From contig NZ_CP150634.1 of the NCBI RefSeq assembly GCF_038051925.1, forward strand, positions 4,762,864 through 4,826,863: DNA of 64,000 nt. The letters run 5' to 3'. This stretch comes from Methylotuvimicrobium sp. KM2 (GTDB lineage: Bacteria; Pseudomonadota; Gammaproteobacteria; Methylococcales; Methylomonadaceae). Below, piece after piece: positions 18,655 to 27,739 of the stretch. Numbering within the stretch: position 1 is the first letter of the stretch; each line of letters opens with the position of its first letter. Both the position numbers and the translations under genes were made by a program. The notes under the pieces were generated by a model. That model was not told where the DNA came from and made no database searches. It saw only the letters and a list, made by a program, of their open reading frames with translations.

Positions 18655-19030
18655 GACAGCCTCCCAGCAATTGATTGATACAACCTTGTAAGGCCCAGCG
18701 GTCCAAGGGTTTGTTCAGGATTACTGAGATCCCGGCCGAAGTCAGGCGGGCGCGCGAACCGTCGTCATCAAGCGCCGTCAGCATGACGATAGGGATTCGA
18801 CCGGTAGCGGCATCGGTCTTGAGCCGCCTGACCACTTCGAAGCCGTCCATGCCCGGCATCATCAGATCGAGCAGAATCAAGTCCGGCGGGTCGAAGTCGA
18901 CCGCATCCAGTGCGGCTTGTCCGGAATCCGCGCAACGAACATCGTAACCATTCGGTTTTAATAGGTTTTCCACCAGTTTACGGTTAATCGGATCGTCGTC
19001 GGTAATTAAGATTTTTTTAGGTATGGTCAT
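18641..19030 (-). CDS. Single-domain response regulator (receiver)
   Basis: 129 residues forming a CheY-like receiver: acidic triad D11-D13, phospho-acceptor D55 (LILLDLMMPGMDG), Thr in VMLTALDDD, and Lys in LNKPLD. No output domain. It overlaps both neighbours by 14 bp, so the receiver fragment, this gene and the EAL protein were one operon. A partner kinase is not in the window. Confidence 0.9.
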   Translation of the reverse strand: MTIPKKILITDDDPINRKLVENLLKPNGYDVRCADSGQAALDAVDFDPPDLILLDLMMPGMDGFEVVRRLKTDAATGRIPIVMLTALDDDGSRARLTSAGISVILNKPLDRWALQGCINQLLGGCHGIE

Positions 19031-19280
19031 GGCGCTCTTCCTTTGGGAAATTCATCGAAAGCGTTTTTTCAACTTCATCAAGAAAATGTTTGTATTGAAT
19101 CGGTTTCGCGTAATAGCTGACGCAACCGACCTCGCTCATCTTTTCCTCATCACCCTTCATTGCGAAAGCGGTAAGTGCGACGACTTTAATATGCCTTGTA
19201 GCGTCCGCTTTTTTCAAAAGACGAGTCGCTTCAAGCCCGTCCATGTCGGGCAATTGTCTTTGCGCCAGCGAAGTATGTTT
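19017..19280 (-). pseudogene. C-terminal fragment of a response-regulator receiver
   Basis: The readable segment starts in the middle of a receiver domain (QLPDMDGLEATRLLKK, VVALTAFAMKGDEEKM, YYAKPIQYKHFLDEVE). The phospho-acceptor Asp and the first half of the fold are missing. Upstream in frame only about nine residues remain before a stop at 19281-19283. The sequence beyond is a dispersed-repeat end, which suggests the 5' part (possibly a hybrid kinase) was lost with a repeat insertion or deletion. A TTG start at 19253 could give a 78-residue product. Confidence 0.75.
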
Positions 19281-19696
19281 CTAACCCTGGACGGCAAATT
19301 AATGGTTGGCCAGTTCATGCTCTACATACGTAGAGCCAATAAATGGTATCGAGGCCTCATTGGTTAAGATTGAAAAGGGTAATTTTTGGACTTATGTATA
19401 ACAGTCAGCGCAGGACCGTGGGAAACAGAAAAAAGTTGGGGTTTGTAATTTAGAACAAGCGGCCTTACCAAAAAATAGACAAAACAATGCTCCGGCGATA
19501 ACAATTTCTAACGCCGATTCTCTTGCTAATAGGAGGATAATGCATCTTTTGTTCTTGAAAAATGAGACCGCTATCACATTTTATTTCTATTTACATTGCT
19601 TAACCCGGACAGGGCGGAATACGGGAGGTCTTGCGTTTCGAAATTACCGGATTCCGCTGCAGGTAGCAGGTAGTTACCAAAAGGATCCATTGGCTT
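19281..19696. other. Intergenic region with a dispersed-repeat end
   Basis: No supported gene. CAATAAATGGTATCGAGGCC (from 19336) matches the inverted end seen near 34113-34139 and near 35555-35585, so part of a repeat element is here. It immediately borders the broken receiver gene. The rest is unremarkable AT-rich sequence. Confidence 0.5.
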
Positions 19697-21019
19697 TTAA
19701 AAATCCAAAGCTTCGATGCGCTCATCGGCTTTGCCGGAAAAACTTTCCTCAAAGCGTCCTAACACGCCGGCTTCTCGGGCTAGGCGGCGGAAGTTTTCGG
19801 AACGATTGGTGGTTTCCGAGGCGAACAGGATGAGTTCCAATTCCAGCGGCGGCATCGCCTTCATCAAATTCTTAACAAGCTGCGGATTGACGCCGTTACC
19901 ACCGAAGTCGCCGAGCGATAAGGCTCTCGAGAAGCCGTAAAACTGCTGCATACGGCTTTCGCATAATTGACTGTAGCGCAAGCGATGCCTTTCGTGTTTT
20001 AGCGATTCTTTGATCGCGAGCGTCGCCGCCGCCGCATTGTATAAGGCGTTTTGCACGCCGTGGGAAAATACCGGGTCGACAAAGGCCGCGGCATCGCCGA
20101 TGCAGTAATAGTTTTCGCCGCAGATATTGTCGGAATAATAAGAATAATTCGGCCTGAATTGCAGGGAGCCTTCAATGAATTGCGCGGTTTCCAACAGACG
20201 GCTCAAGTGCGGCAATTTCGTGCAGACGTTCAGAAAAAAAGCTTCCCGTTGCTGCCGATCCATGCCTTTGGTGCGCTCGGTCGGCGCGATAAGGCCGACG
20301 CTGGTTTTGCCGCGCAATACGATATGCCATATCCAGCCGTCTTCAAAGGACATGACAAAGGTAACCGGTTTGACTCGGCTCAGCTCTTCTTCATTATGAC
20401 TTTGACGATCGACGCCGACAAATCGCGAGTTTGTAAAATAACCCCACAACGATAAAAAATTAGTCTGGGTACTGATAGTCCGGCGGGTTTTAAACTGGTT
20501 GGCCAACAAGGAGCTCGGGCCGCTCGCGTCGACGACGAAACGGCAACGAATGCTACCGTCATCGTTACTGCTACCGCGCTTGTCGGTATAGTGTACTTTC
20601 GGCCAACGGCTGTCGGAAAGGTCGATTTTTTTGACCGCGACTTCGTGAAACACCCGGGCACCGCAGCTTTGGGCATGCTTTAGCAGGATGTCGTCGAAAA
20701 TATCGCGCTCGACATGCAGGCCGGGGCGGGTATAACCGAAGTCCGAAAAGCGGATTTGTTTGATCTTGTCGTTCCAGACCGTGATGCTGCCGGCTTTAGC
20801 GAGAAAGCCTTCGTGTTCGATTTTTTCCGATACGCCGGTCATATCGGTGAATTTCCAAATATGCGGAATCAGGCTTTCACCGACTTGATTGCGAGGGAAC
20901 GTCGCCCGGTCGAGCAACACGACATCGATTCCGGCTTGCGCGAGATGCGTAGCCGCGCTGCTTCCGGCCGGGCCGCCGCCGATCACCAGAACATCGCATG
21001 AGCTGGGGATAGCAGTCAT
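19697..21019 (-). CDS. FAD-dependent oxidoreductase, tryptophan-halogenase-like
   Basis: 440 residues. The N-terminal Rossmann FAD-binding motif is VLVIGGGPAGSSAATHLAQAG, then the class-A flavoprotein sequence HVERDIFDDILL, and a second FAD motif near residue 300 (YYCIGDAAAFVDPVFSHGV). A GWIWHI sequence resembles part of the halogenase WxWxIP motif, but the Ile-Pro ending is absent, so halogenation is not assured. Homologues of this type occur in aryl-polyene and xanthomonadin-type pigment clusters. The MMPL exporter and LolA-like genes at 30-34 kb would suit such a cluster. Stop codon 10 bp before the lipoprotein gene's 3' end side; same strand, likely cotranscribed. Confidence 0.82.
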   Translation of the reverse strand: MTAIPSSCDVLVIGGGPAGSSAATHLAQAGIDVVLLDRATFPRNQVGESLIPHIWKFTDMTGVSEKIEHEGFLAKAGSITVWNDKIKQIRFSDFGYTRPGLHVERDIFDDILLKHAQSCGARVFHEVAVKKIDLSDSRWPKVHYTDKRGSSNDDGSIRCRFVVDASGPSSLLANQFKTRRTISTQTNFLSLWGYFTNSRFVGVDRQSHNEEELSRVKPVTFVMSFEDGWIWHIVLRGKTSVGLIAPTERTKGMDRQQREAFFLNVCTKLPHLSRLLETAQFIEGSLQFRPNYSYYSDNICGENYYCIGDAAAFVDPVFSHGVQNALYNAAAATLAIKESLKHERHRLRYSQLCESRMQQFYGFSRALSLGDFGGNGVNPQLVKNLMKAMPPLELELILFASETTNRSENFRRLAREAGVLGRFEESFSGKADERIEALDF

Positions 21020-21028
21020 AAAGCGACC

Positions 21029-21571
21029 TTACAAATCGCCCAAAACGGCTTTTGCGGTCGGATGCGTCATCCATTCGGCGACATCGCGGCCTAGGGTTTT
21101 AACACAGCGTCCTAAAATGGCGCAGGTGCCTTTATAGGTGCCGAACATGCCGCCGGTGGAATAACGGCGGGCCTTGAAATCACCTAACTCTTTACCGTTT
21201 TCGCTGAGCGAACCGGTAATCGTGACGGTTTTAGGCCCCGACCATGCTCCGCCTGCGGCGCCTTGCACTTCATCGATGGTGACTGTCAGAACTTTCGCGT
21301 CCGCCGGTCCTGCTTCGGTATCGGTCAAGATGGTTGCATAGTTCCGCGCGGCATTTTCTTTGATGAACTGAGATAGCTTGCCGTCTAGATTGCATTCTTC
21401 TTTGACTGCGCCTCGAATATAAGATTCGTCTTTAAAGGCGATCGGTTTAATAATTAAAGTACCTGTGCCGCTGGTTTGTATCGGCTGACTGGCGGATTTC
21501 GAGCCTTGCGAAGCACAACCGCTTAAGCTCAACAGAAAAACCGGTAACATCACATAAGTTAATTTCATCAT
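21029..21571 (-). CDS. Putative lipoprotein of unknown function
   Basis: 180 residues with a lipoprotein signal peptide and lipobox LSGC (Cys about residue 19). The mature part looks like a mixed alpha/beta domain (GTLIIKPIAFKDES, VLTVTIDEVQGAAGG) similar in style to DUF4410-type envelope lipoproteins, with a Cys-rich tail (KGTCAILGRCVKTLG). No catalytic motif seen. It lies 9 bp upstream of the flavoprotein gene on the same strand and probably shares its transcript. Confidence 0.75.
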   Translation of the reverse strand: MMKLTYVMLPVFLLSLSGCASQGSKSASQPIQTSGTGTLIIKPIAFKDESYIRGAVKEECNLDGKLSQFIKENAARNYATILTDTEAGPADAKVLTVTIDEVQGAAGGAWSGPKTVTITGSLSENGKELGDFKARRYSTGGMFGTYKGTCAILGRCVKTLGRDVAEWMTHPTAKAVLGDL

Positions 21572-21679
21572 TTACCTCCTCTTAGTATTAATAAACAAGC
21601 GTATAAGCATAGCGTAAGTATTCAGTCCCACAGCAATTATCGTTCCTTCGCTCTGCGTAGGAACGATAGGAGGATGTGA

Positions 21680-21746
21680 ATATACTCATCGTAGATGAAA
21701 ATTCGGCCTCGGCACTGCCGAAATTTGAAGTGCGAAAGGTATAATT
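21680..21746. repeat. Dispersed palindromic repeat, family A, copy 3 (short)
   Basis: TATACTCATCGTAGATGAAA-ATTCGGC faces GCCGAAATTTGAAGTGCGAAAGGTATA across a very short loop. It marks the boundary between the flavoprotein/lipoprotein pair and the 3' end of the restriction operon. Confidence 0.75.
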
Positions 21747-21776
21747 AGCTCTTCATGATCAATACGGCTTATACCA

Positions 21777-24700
21777 TTATATATATCCGTCAACCATACG
21801 CTGTATACTGTTCATGAGCGAAGCTTTAAAAGCGGCATCATTTGCCCAAAGCTTATAGAAGTCCAAATCATCCTTTCGTTTTTGTAACATGATTTCCTTC
21901 ACCATTTTTTCAAAAGCCAAATGCTGGTTGTGGGGATCGGCGCTTTCCAGATACTTACTCCTAAAATCCGGATGTTTAGTCAGTGCATCTCGCATACTCA
22001 ATAAACGAATTCTTTGCTCTTCAGGCGTCACACTCCATCCTTGGAACCAGCGCTCATTAAAGGAACGGATGATTTCGTCTAGCGGATCCGCCTCTTTCTC
22101 GCCGCCATGCGCACCGCGAGGATTAGGGTTTTGTGGGTCGAGCTCAGTTTCTTGATCGTTCAGCTTGATTGCATGGTTGAGCTTTACACGTTGTAAACCG
22201 TATGAGCTCAAGTCTACTGACTCCAGCAGTTCATCGATGGCATCCGTATCGGGGTCTGCAACTTTTAGTTTAGGGATCAAGAACTTCAGGAACCAGAATA
22301 GCTTTTCCCATGCCACCATCTCATAAGGCATGATCGACGCCATTTGGCCGTATATCTTAACAAACTGCTTGGCCTTGATTTTGAAGTCTACTTTAGCGTC
22401 AGGCTCCAGCTCCAATTCGCTCTCAAATCTGGCCGCTGCGGTATCAATAATCGGACTTAACGTTTGCGCGTCTTCATTGTTGAAAAAACGCGCAACAAAA
22501 TTCTCTACCTCGTACCACTCATATACCCCTACCTCGTCCAGAGCATCCTTCAACTCATGCAGAACATTGATATCGGTTGCCTGAGACAACGAAGTCGCGG
22601 TATAGAACGGATCAAATGCAGCCTGAATATCTTCAGCGGAGTTAAAGAAATCCAAAACAAACAAGTCTTCCGTTTTTTTACCCAACTTGGGCGCGCTGCG
22701 GTTAAGGCGGGATAGTGCTTGCACACACAAAACGCCGGCGAGTTTTTTATCGACATACATGGCGCAAAGCTTGGGCTGGTCAAAGCCGGTCAGGTACTTA
22801 TTGGCAACCACCAATAAGCGATACTCATCGGTATCAAATTTGTCTTTGGTGTCGGTTTCTGCAAAGCCGTTGATATCCGCTTCGGTGTACTCAATACCGT
22901 CCACTTCCTTGGTGCCGGAAAAGGCGATTAGAACCTTAAACGGATTGCCTTGCGCTTCCAACACTCGACGAATGGCTTTGTAATAGCGGATCGCTGTCTC
23001 AATATTTTGAGTCACCACCATCCCTTTGCCCTTGCCCTTAAGCTTTTTGGCATTCACTACCTGCGGAATGAAATGCTCAAGCATGATTTCGGCCTTGGTA
23101 TCGATGGTGTGCTGGCTTCGCTCAACATAAGCCCTTAACTTTTTCTGGGCTTTTTGAGTATCAAACTCAGGGTTCTCGGCAATAGATTTTTCAATCTCAT
23201 AGTAGCTTTTGTAGGTGGTGTAGTTGGCCAGCACGTCCAAAATAAAGCCTTCTTCAATCGCTTGCTTCATCGAATACAGATGAAACGGTTTGAATGTGCC
23301 GTCTGCTTGCTTCTGGCCAAACTTCTCTAAGGTGCTGTTTTTCGGAGTTGCCGTGAACGCCAAATAAGAGGCATTGCCACGCATTTTGCGTGAATTCATG
23401 GCTTGCAGAATTTTGTCTTGCGCATCTTCCGCTTCTTCGACATCTGTGCGCCCCATGGCTCGGTTCATGCTGTCGTGCGCCGAACCCGACTGCGAGCTGT
23501 GTGCTTCATCGATAATCACGGCAAAGCGTTTATCACTCAGATCGCTAATGCCGTCAATAATAAAGGGGAATTTTTGAATGGTCGTGATGATGATCTTCTT
23601 GCCATTCTCTAATGCTTGTTTCAACTCAGATGACTTATGCGCCGGCGCGATGATATTTTTGGCCTCAGAGAATTCCTTAATGTTGTCTCTGAGTTGCTTA
23701 TCCAATAGTCGTCTGACTGTGACAACAATCACCGAGTCAAACAAAGGTTGCTCCAGGCTCTTGCCACCGGATACCGCTTCCGATGCAGGGTAGGTTTCAA
23801 TCAACTGATAAGCCGCCCAAGTGATCGAGTTTGACTTACCTGAACCGGCAGAGTGCTGAATCAAATAAGTCTGACCGACGCCGTTGTTCGACGCATGATC
23901 GACCAACTTTCGAACAACATCCAACTGATGGTAACGCGGGAAGAAGAGCGTTCGCTTTGGCAATGGATCTTTGCCGCCGCCATCTAGCCGAACAAAGTGC
24001 TGAATGATGTTGACAATACTGTCTTTGGTGAAGATCTCTTCCCAAAGATAAGCTGTTTTATGACCCTGCGGATTTGGGGGATTACCTTGACCCAGGTTAT
24101 GCCCTTTGTTAAACGGTAAGAAGAAGGTACTTTCCCCAGCCAATTTGGTGGTCATGTAAACTTCATCCGTATCCACCGCCATATGCACCAAGCAACGTCC
24201 AAACGTCAGTAACGGCTGTGTTGTATCTCGATCTTCACGGTATTGTTTCTGGCCGTGATAACGCGCAGTCTGCCCCGTCCAAGCATTCTTTAGCTCAAGC
24301 GTAACCAGAGGAATGCCATTGATGAACAGCACCATATCGATCTCTTGCAGGGGATTGGCAAGCGAGTACCGAACCTGTCTTGTGCAGCTGAAAATGTTAT
24401 TTGCAAAATTCTGCGTTACTTTCTCACTGCTACTGGCGAGTGGTGCGGGATACAGCAGGTTAAAATGCGCATCATCGACACTTAAGCCTTTTTTCAATAG
24501 ATGTAAGATACCGTGCTTTTTGATCAGTCGGTCATAACGTTCAAGCAGCTTACGTTGCCAATCACCCGGGTTGTTTTTCTGAAGCTTGGCCAGCTCTTGT
24601 TCCTGAGTTTTTTCCAGAAACTGCCAGAAAAAGCGTTCGTCAATGGCATATTGGCTATTAAAATCTGATGCCTGACCAACTTTATAAAGTTGATTATGAA

Positions 24701-24809
24701 AATCAGGTGTTACTTCTTGAACGCCCGCTTTTAGCTCCTCTAAGCAAGTGCCGGTTAGGCATTTTTCAATCGCCGCTTCAAGCGCTTGTTCGTTTGTTTG
24801 ACTGACCAT
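21777..24809 (-). CDS. hsdR: Type I restriction enzyme, R subunit (HsdR)
   Basis: 1,010 residues. The N-terminal nuclease core has the PD-(D/E)xK pattern around residues 155-175 (Asp in EIDMVLFING, then TLELKN). Superfamily 2 translocase motifs follow: Walker A HSAGSGKSNS, DEAH-type box IIDEAHSSQSG, FTATPK, and a motif VI-like region ALSRLNRSAP. Length matches HsdR (about 1,000). HsdR cuts unmethylated DNA far from the recognition site after ATP-driven translocation in the HsdR2M2S1 complex. It is the last gene of the hsdM-hsdS-YhcG-hsdR operon, after a 129-bp gap holding a family A repeat. Confidence 0.95.
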   Translation of the reverse strand: MVSQTNEQALEAAIEKCLTGTCLEELKAGVQEVTPDFHNQLYKVGQASDFNSQYAIDERFFWQFLEKTQEQELAKLQKNNPGDWQRKLLERYDRLIKKHGILHLLKKGLSVDDAHFNLLYPAPLASSSEKVTQNFANNIFSCTRQVRYSLANPLQEIDMVLFINGIPLVTLELKNAWTGQTARYHGQKQYREDRDTTQPLLTFGRCLVHMAVDTDEVYMTTKLAGESTFFLPFNKGHNLGQGNPPNPQGHKTAYLWEEIFTKDSIVNIIQHFVRLDGGGKDPLPKRTLFFPRYHQLDVVRKLVDHASNNGVGQTYLIQHSAGSGKSNSITWAAYQLIETYPASEAVSGGKSLEQPLFDSVIVVTVRRLLDKQLRDNIKEFSEAKNIIAPAHKSSELKQALENGKKIIITTIQKFPFIIDGISDLSDKRFAVIIDEAHSSQSGSAHDSMNRAMGRTDVEEAEDAQDKILQAMNSRKMRGNASYLAFTATPKNSTLEKFGQKQADGTFKPFHLYSMKQAIEEGFILDVLANYTTYKSYYEIEKSIAENPEFDTQKAQKKLRAYVERSQHTIDTKAEIMLEHFIPQVVNAKKLKGKGKGMVVTQNIETAIRYYKAIRRVLEAQGNPFKVLIAFSGTKEVDGIEYTEADINGFAETDTKDKFDTDEYRLLVVANKYLTGFDQPKLCAMYVDKKLAGVLCVQALSRLNRSAPKLGKKTEDLFVLDFFNSAEDIQAAFDPFYTATSLSQATDINVLHELKDALDEVGVYEWYEVENFVARFFNNEDAQTLSPIIDTAAARFESELELEPDAKVDFKIKAKQFVKIYGQMASIMPYEMVAWEKLFWFLKFLIPKLKVADPDTDAIDELLESVDLSSYGLQRVKLNHAIKLNDQETELDPQNPNPRGAHGGEKEADPLDEIIRSFNERWFQGWSVTPEEQRIRLLSMRDALTKHPDFRSKYLESADPHNQHLAFEKMVKEIMLQKRKDDLDFYKLWANDAAFKASLMNSIQRMVDGYI

Positions 24810-24847
24810 ATACCCCGCCTAAAAATGTACTATTATCACCAAGCCTA

Positions 24848-24930
24848 TGATATACCTTTCGCACTTCAAATTTCGGCAGTGCCTTAGGAGGCCCCCCGGT
24901 GCCGAATTTTGATCTCCGATGGGTATAAAT
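24848..24930. repeat. Dispersed palindromic repeat, family A, copy 4
   Basis: The unit runs from ATATACCTTTCGCACTTCAA to the inverted TTGATCTCCGATGGGTATA end with a GC-rich loop. It lies inside the restriction operon between the DUF1016 gene and hsdR, so it may reduce or separate hsdR expression. Confidence 0.75.
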
Positions 24931-24938
24931 AGCTTTCT

Positions 24939-26000
24939 TTATGATTCTTTGTGGTTTTTCTCGTGAGAACCTAACAGCTCAGTTTCAAATTCTGCTTCAA
25001 TATCTTCGACGCTCGGTAGGCTTGGCTTTAAATTTTTCGGTAATGATTTAGTTAATTGATATTCAGATACGCCTATAGGTTTATTGATATCACTAAGCGC
25101 ATACTCCACTACCATGCGATCTTTATTTTTGCAAAGTAAAAGGCCAATGGTTGGCAGATCGCCAGCGCGACGTAATTGCTCATCGACGGCTTTAATATAA
25201 AAGTTCAGTTTTCCCGCATACTCGGGTTCAAAGTCGTTAATTTTTAGCTCAATCACTACATAACAATGGAGTTGCGTATGATAAAACAACAGATCCAAAT
25301 AGAAGTCTCGTTCACCCACAGCAATTGGCACTTGTTGTCCCATGTAGGCAAAGCCTGAGCCTAATTCAAGCAAAAATTGGGTAATGTGTTTAACCAAGCT
25401 TTGTTCAAGCTCGCGCTCGCTGTGATCGACGCTTAGCGTCAGAAAATCAAAAATATAAGGGTCTTTTAGCGATTGTTGTGCTAAATCGGATTGGATGGCT
25501 GGCAAGGTCTGCTCAAAATTTGTGACCGCCATACCCTCTCGCTGCCATAAGCCTGATTCCATTTGATGAACCAGTACTGCTCGGCTCCAACCGTGGATTA
25601 ATGACTGCTGAACATAATACAGCGCCTCTTGGTGATCTTGCGTTTTGCTAATAATGGCTAGGTTATGCCCCCACGGCAGTTGGCATAATTGGGCAACAGC
25701 CTGTTGCCCAATTTCCGCGTAAAAGCTGCGCCATTGGCGGATATATTTAAGATTACGAACCGAAAATCCTTTGACAGCAGGAAATTCCGCCATTAAATCT
25801 TTGCTCAGTTGGGGAATAAAACCCTCGCCCCATTGCGTCTTTTTCTGTTTTTCTAAAATTTCGCCACCAAGCTGCCAGTAAAATTGCAACAAGGTTTGAT
25901 TCACCTTGATAACGGCTTTGAGTTGTGATTGGCGAAACTGCTGTTTTAATGCCTGAATCCAGTTAGCGTATTGGGTGTCTTTGATAATTTTCGTCATCAC
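24939..26000 (-). CDS. DUF1016/YhcG-family PD-(D/E)xK nuclease-like protein
   Basis: 353 residues. The N-terminal DUF1016 domain (about 1-170) contains FYWQLGGEIL and FSVRNLKYIRQW. The C-terminal domain carries a PD-(D/E)xK pattern: FYLDLLFYH, then VVIELKINDFEPEYAGKLN. Proteins of this family are common companions of type I restriction systems and other defence loci; their exact biochemical role is not settled. The start overlaps the hsdS stop by 4 bp, so translation is coupled. A truncated DUF1016 gene lies on the other side of hsdS. Confidence 0.88.
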   Translation of the reverse strand: MMTKIIKDTQYANWIQALKQQFRQSQLKAVIKVNQTLLQFYWQLGGEILEKQKKTQWGEGFIPQLSKDLMAEFPAVKGFSVRNLKYIRQWRSFYAEIGQQAVAQLCQLPWGHNLAIISKTQDHQEALYYVQQSLIHGWSRAVLVHQMESGLWQREGMAVTNFEQTLPAIQSDLAQQSLKDPYIFDFLTLSVDHSERELEQSLVKHITQFLLELGSGFAYMGQQVPIAVGERDFYLDLLFYHTQLHCYVVIELKINDFEPEYAGKLNFYIKAVDEQLRRAGDLPTIGLLLCKNKDRMVVEYALSDINKPIGVSEYQLTKSLPKNLKPSLPSVEDIEAEFETELLGSHEKNHKES

Positions 26001-27313
26001 ACGTACCCTATCATCTCTGGGGTAATTTTGATTTTGCCGGTAACCGCGCTGTTGATCAGGGTGGTTTTGTATTCTTTGAGTTTTTCGATTTGGGCATTCA
26101 GTAGCTTGTCTGCTGCTTCAGTCTTGGTTGCCAAGTCTTGTATGAACTGGATAATCTTTTCTTGTTCTTTCTCAGGAGGAACAACTGTTTTCAACTGCTT
26201 GAAGCCATCCCAGTATAATCTCTTACGAAAATCTGTAATTCCTTTAGAGTATCTATCCATCTGCTGTATAAACTTAGGGCACCGATACTGATACTCAAAA
26301 AAATCAGCAACAATTGCACCAATGGGCTTGGCAACAATATATGCAGGGCTAACCATTCCCTCTGTCGTTACAGCACCAATTCCACCCTGCCAAGCACGCA
26401 TCATGTTGAAAGCGACATCCCCTTTTTTAACAAGAACATATTTCGTTTTATCCTCGATTTTGACGCGACCACGAACATTATCCTTCTCTGAGACCTCCTC
26501 AGAAGAAACACCTGAATGAATTGAAACTGAAAGCAGGGGTAATCCCTCTCTACCTGATTCTACGCGCTCAGTAAACAATGTGCGATTAGCCAGCACTTCC
26601 CAATGTTCGGGAATCATCCCAATCCAATCCACGTCCGAATTTTTCATGGGTACGTTGGGGTCTAGGCCTTGCGTGACTGCTTGCTGGATGATGATTTGCT
26701 TGCGCTCCTTGAGCAGGCTAATTTGCTGCTGTTTGATGGCAATGGCTTCGTCGATTTGGGCTGTTTTTATATCTAGGTATTTGGCGATGAGTCCTTGTTG
26801 ACGTTCATCAGGAAGAATGAAAGGAATTCCTTTCATTCTTGTTTTGGACAAGTCCCACTGACCAATACGAACACCATCAGAAGCACTTCCGAAGTAAGAT
26901 ACATAGAGCTTACTACGGATGGCCCAGTTAAAAAAATCAGGATTAATCTCTTTAGCAAAGTCGAATATGTAATATGCGGGGCTAACTATTCCTGTATACT
27001 TTGATACCCCGTACGAACCTTGCCACGCTTTCATTTTATTCATACCAAACTGACCTTTTTTGATTAGCTTGTAACCACTCAAATCGTCTGGAATAAAGTT
27101 ATGATTAGATTCTTGGTCTTCAATATTTCGCTCAATAACTCCCTGTTCCCTTGTTATTGAAAGTAATGGAAGTCCTGGATAGTTCTTAAAAGAAACAGAA
27201 GATAAACATGCTCCTAATTTTGATATTTCCCAATCTAAGGGAATTTCGCCAATCCATTTGAATCCTGAGTCCTTATAAGCCTTATACTTCGGCATTTCTG
27301 CAATAGTTACCAT
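25997..27313 (-). CDS. hsdS: Type I restriction enzyme, specificity subunit (HsdS)
   Basis: 438 residues with two target-recognition domains, each followed by a conserved helix: IPLDWEISKLG and IPFILPDERQQGLIAKYLD in the first half, IPEHWEVLANR and PPEKEQEKIIQFIQD in the second. Each TRD reads one half of the split DNA target. Normal length. The recognition sequence cannot be read from the protein by eye. Lies between two DUF1016 genes. Confidence 0.95.
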   Translation of the reverse strand: MVTIAEMPKYKAYKDSGFKWIGEIPLDWEISKLGACLSSVSFKNYPGLPLLSITREQGVIERNIEDQESNHNFIPDDLSGYKLIKKGQFGMNKMKAWQGSYGVSKYTGIVSPAYYIFDFAKEINPDFFNWAIRSKLYVSYFGSASDGVRIGQWDLSKTRMKGIPFILPDERQQGLIAKYLDIKTAQIDEAIAIKQQQISLLKERKQIIIQQAVTQGLDPNVPMKNSDVDWIGMIPEHWEVLANRTLFTERVESGREGLPLLSVSIHSGVSSEEVSEKDNVRGRVKIEDKTKYVLVKKGDVAFNMMRAWQGGIGAVTTEGMVSPAYIVAKPIGAIVADFFEYQYRCPKFIQQMDRYSKGITDFRKRLYWDGFKQLKTVVPPEKEQEKIIQFIQDLATKTEAADKLLNAQIEKLKEYKTTLINSAVTGKIKITPEMIGYV

Positions 27314-27373
27314 AATTGTATCTTCCTAATTTTGCAGTTTTTTCGGCTTTGAACTTGCCCAATGTGAACGCTT

Positions 27374-27739
27374 TCAAAATTCATCCGCAATGGGGATCAG
27401 AAGAGTGAAATGGGTCCAGCTTAATTGTCGCATCAGTGGTGCGACATTGTTTTCATACGGAAAAATAGCCGAAAATTGCATCATCTTGCGTAGGTTTTTC
27501 TCGCTAAAACTCTTGCCGTAATCAGCAGTCAATTGTCGCGACAGCGATGTGACAATCTTTTTCCCATAGTCAGCGCGCAGCCCTTGCAACACTTCTTCGT
27601 TGATTCGCTTTCCAAGTTGCCAATATAAATACGTCATTTGCTGGTTCACTTCTTGGGCGATCGTATTACGCGTCTTTTCAACCATCGCTTTCACCTCAGA
27701 CATGAACTCATGGGACACGCTAGCCATCTCATGTTTCAT
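27374..27739 (-). pseudogene. Truncated DUF1016 N-terminal domain protein
   Basis: 121 residues matching only the N-terminal half of DUF1016 (TYLYWQLGKRINEEVL, FSEKNLRKMMQFS, LSWTHFTLLIPI). It stops where family members continue into the PD-(D/E)xK domain. The start overlaps the hsdM stop by 4 bp. The fragment may still be translated; alternatively it is the remnant of a second companion gene left by gain of the present hsdS. It is distinct in sequence from the complete copy at 24939-26000. Confidence 0.7.

Noticed and set aside
19697..21019. Bona fide tryptophan halogenase
   Set aside because: The WxWxIP signature is incomplete, so only a halogenase-like flavoprotein is claimed.
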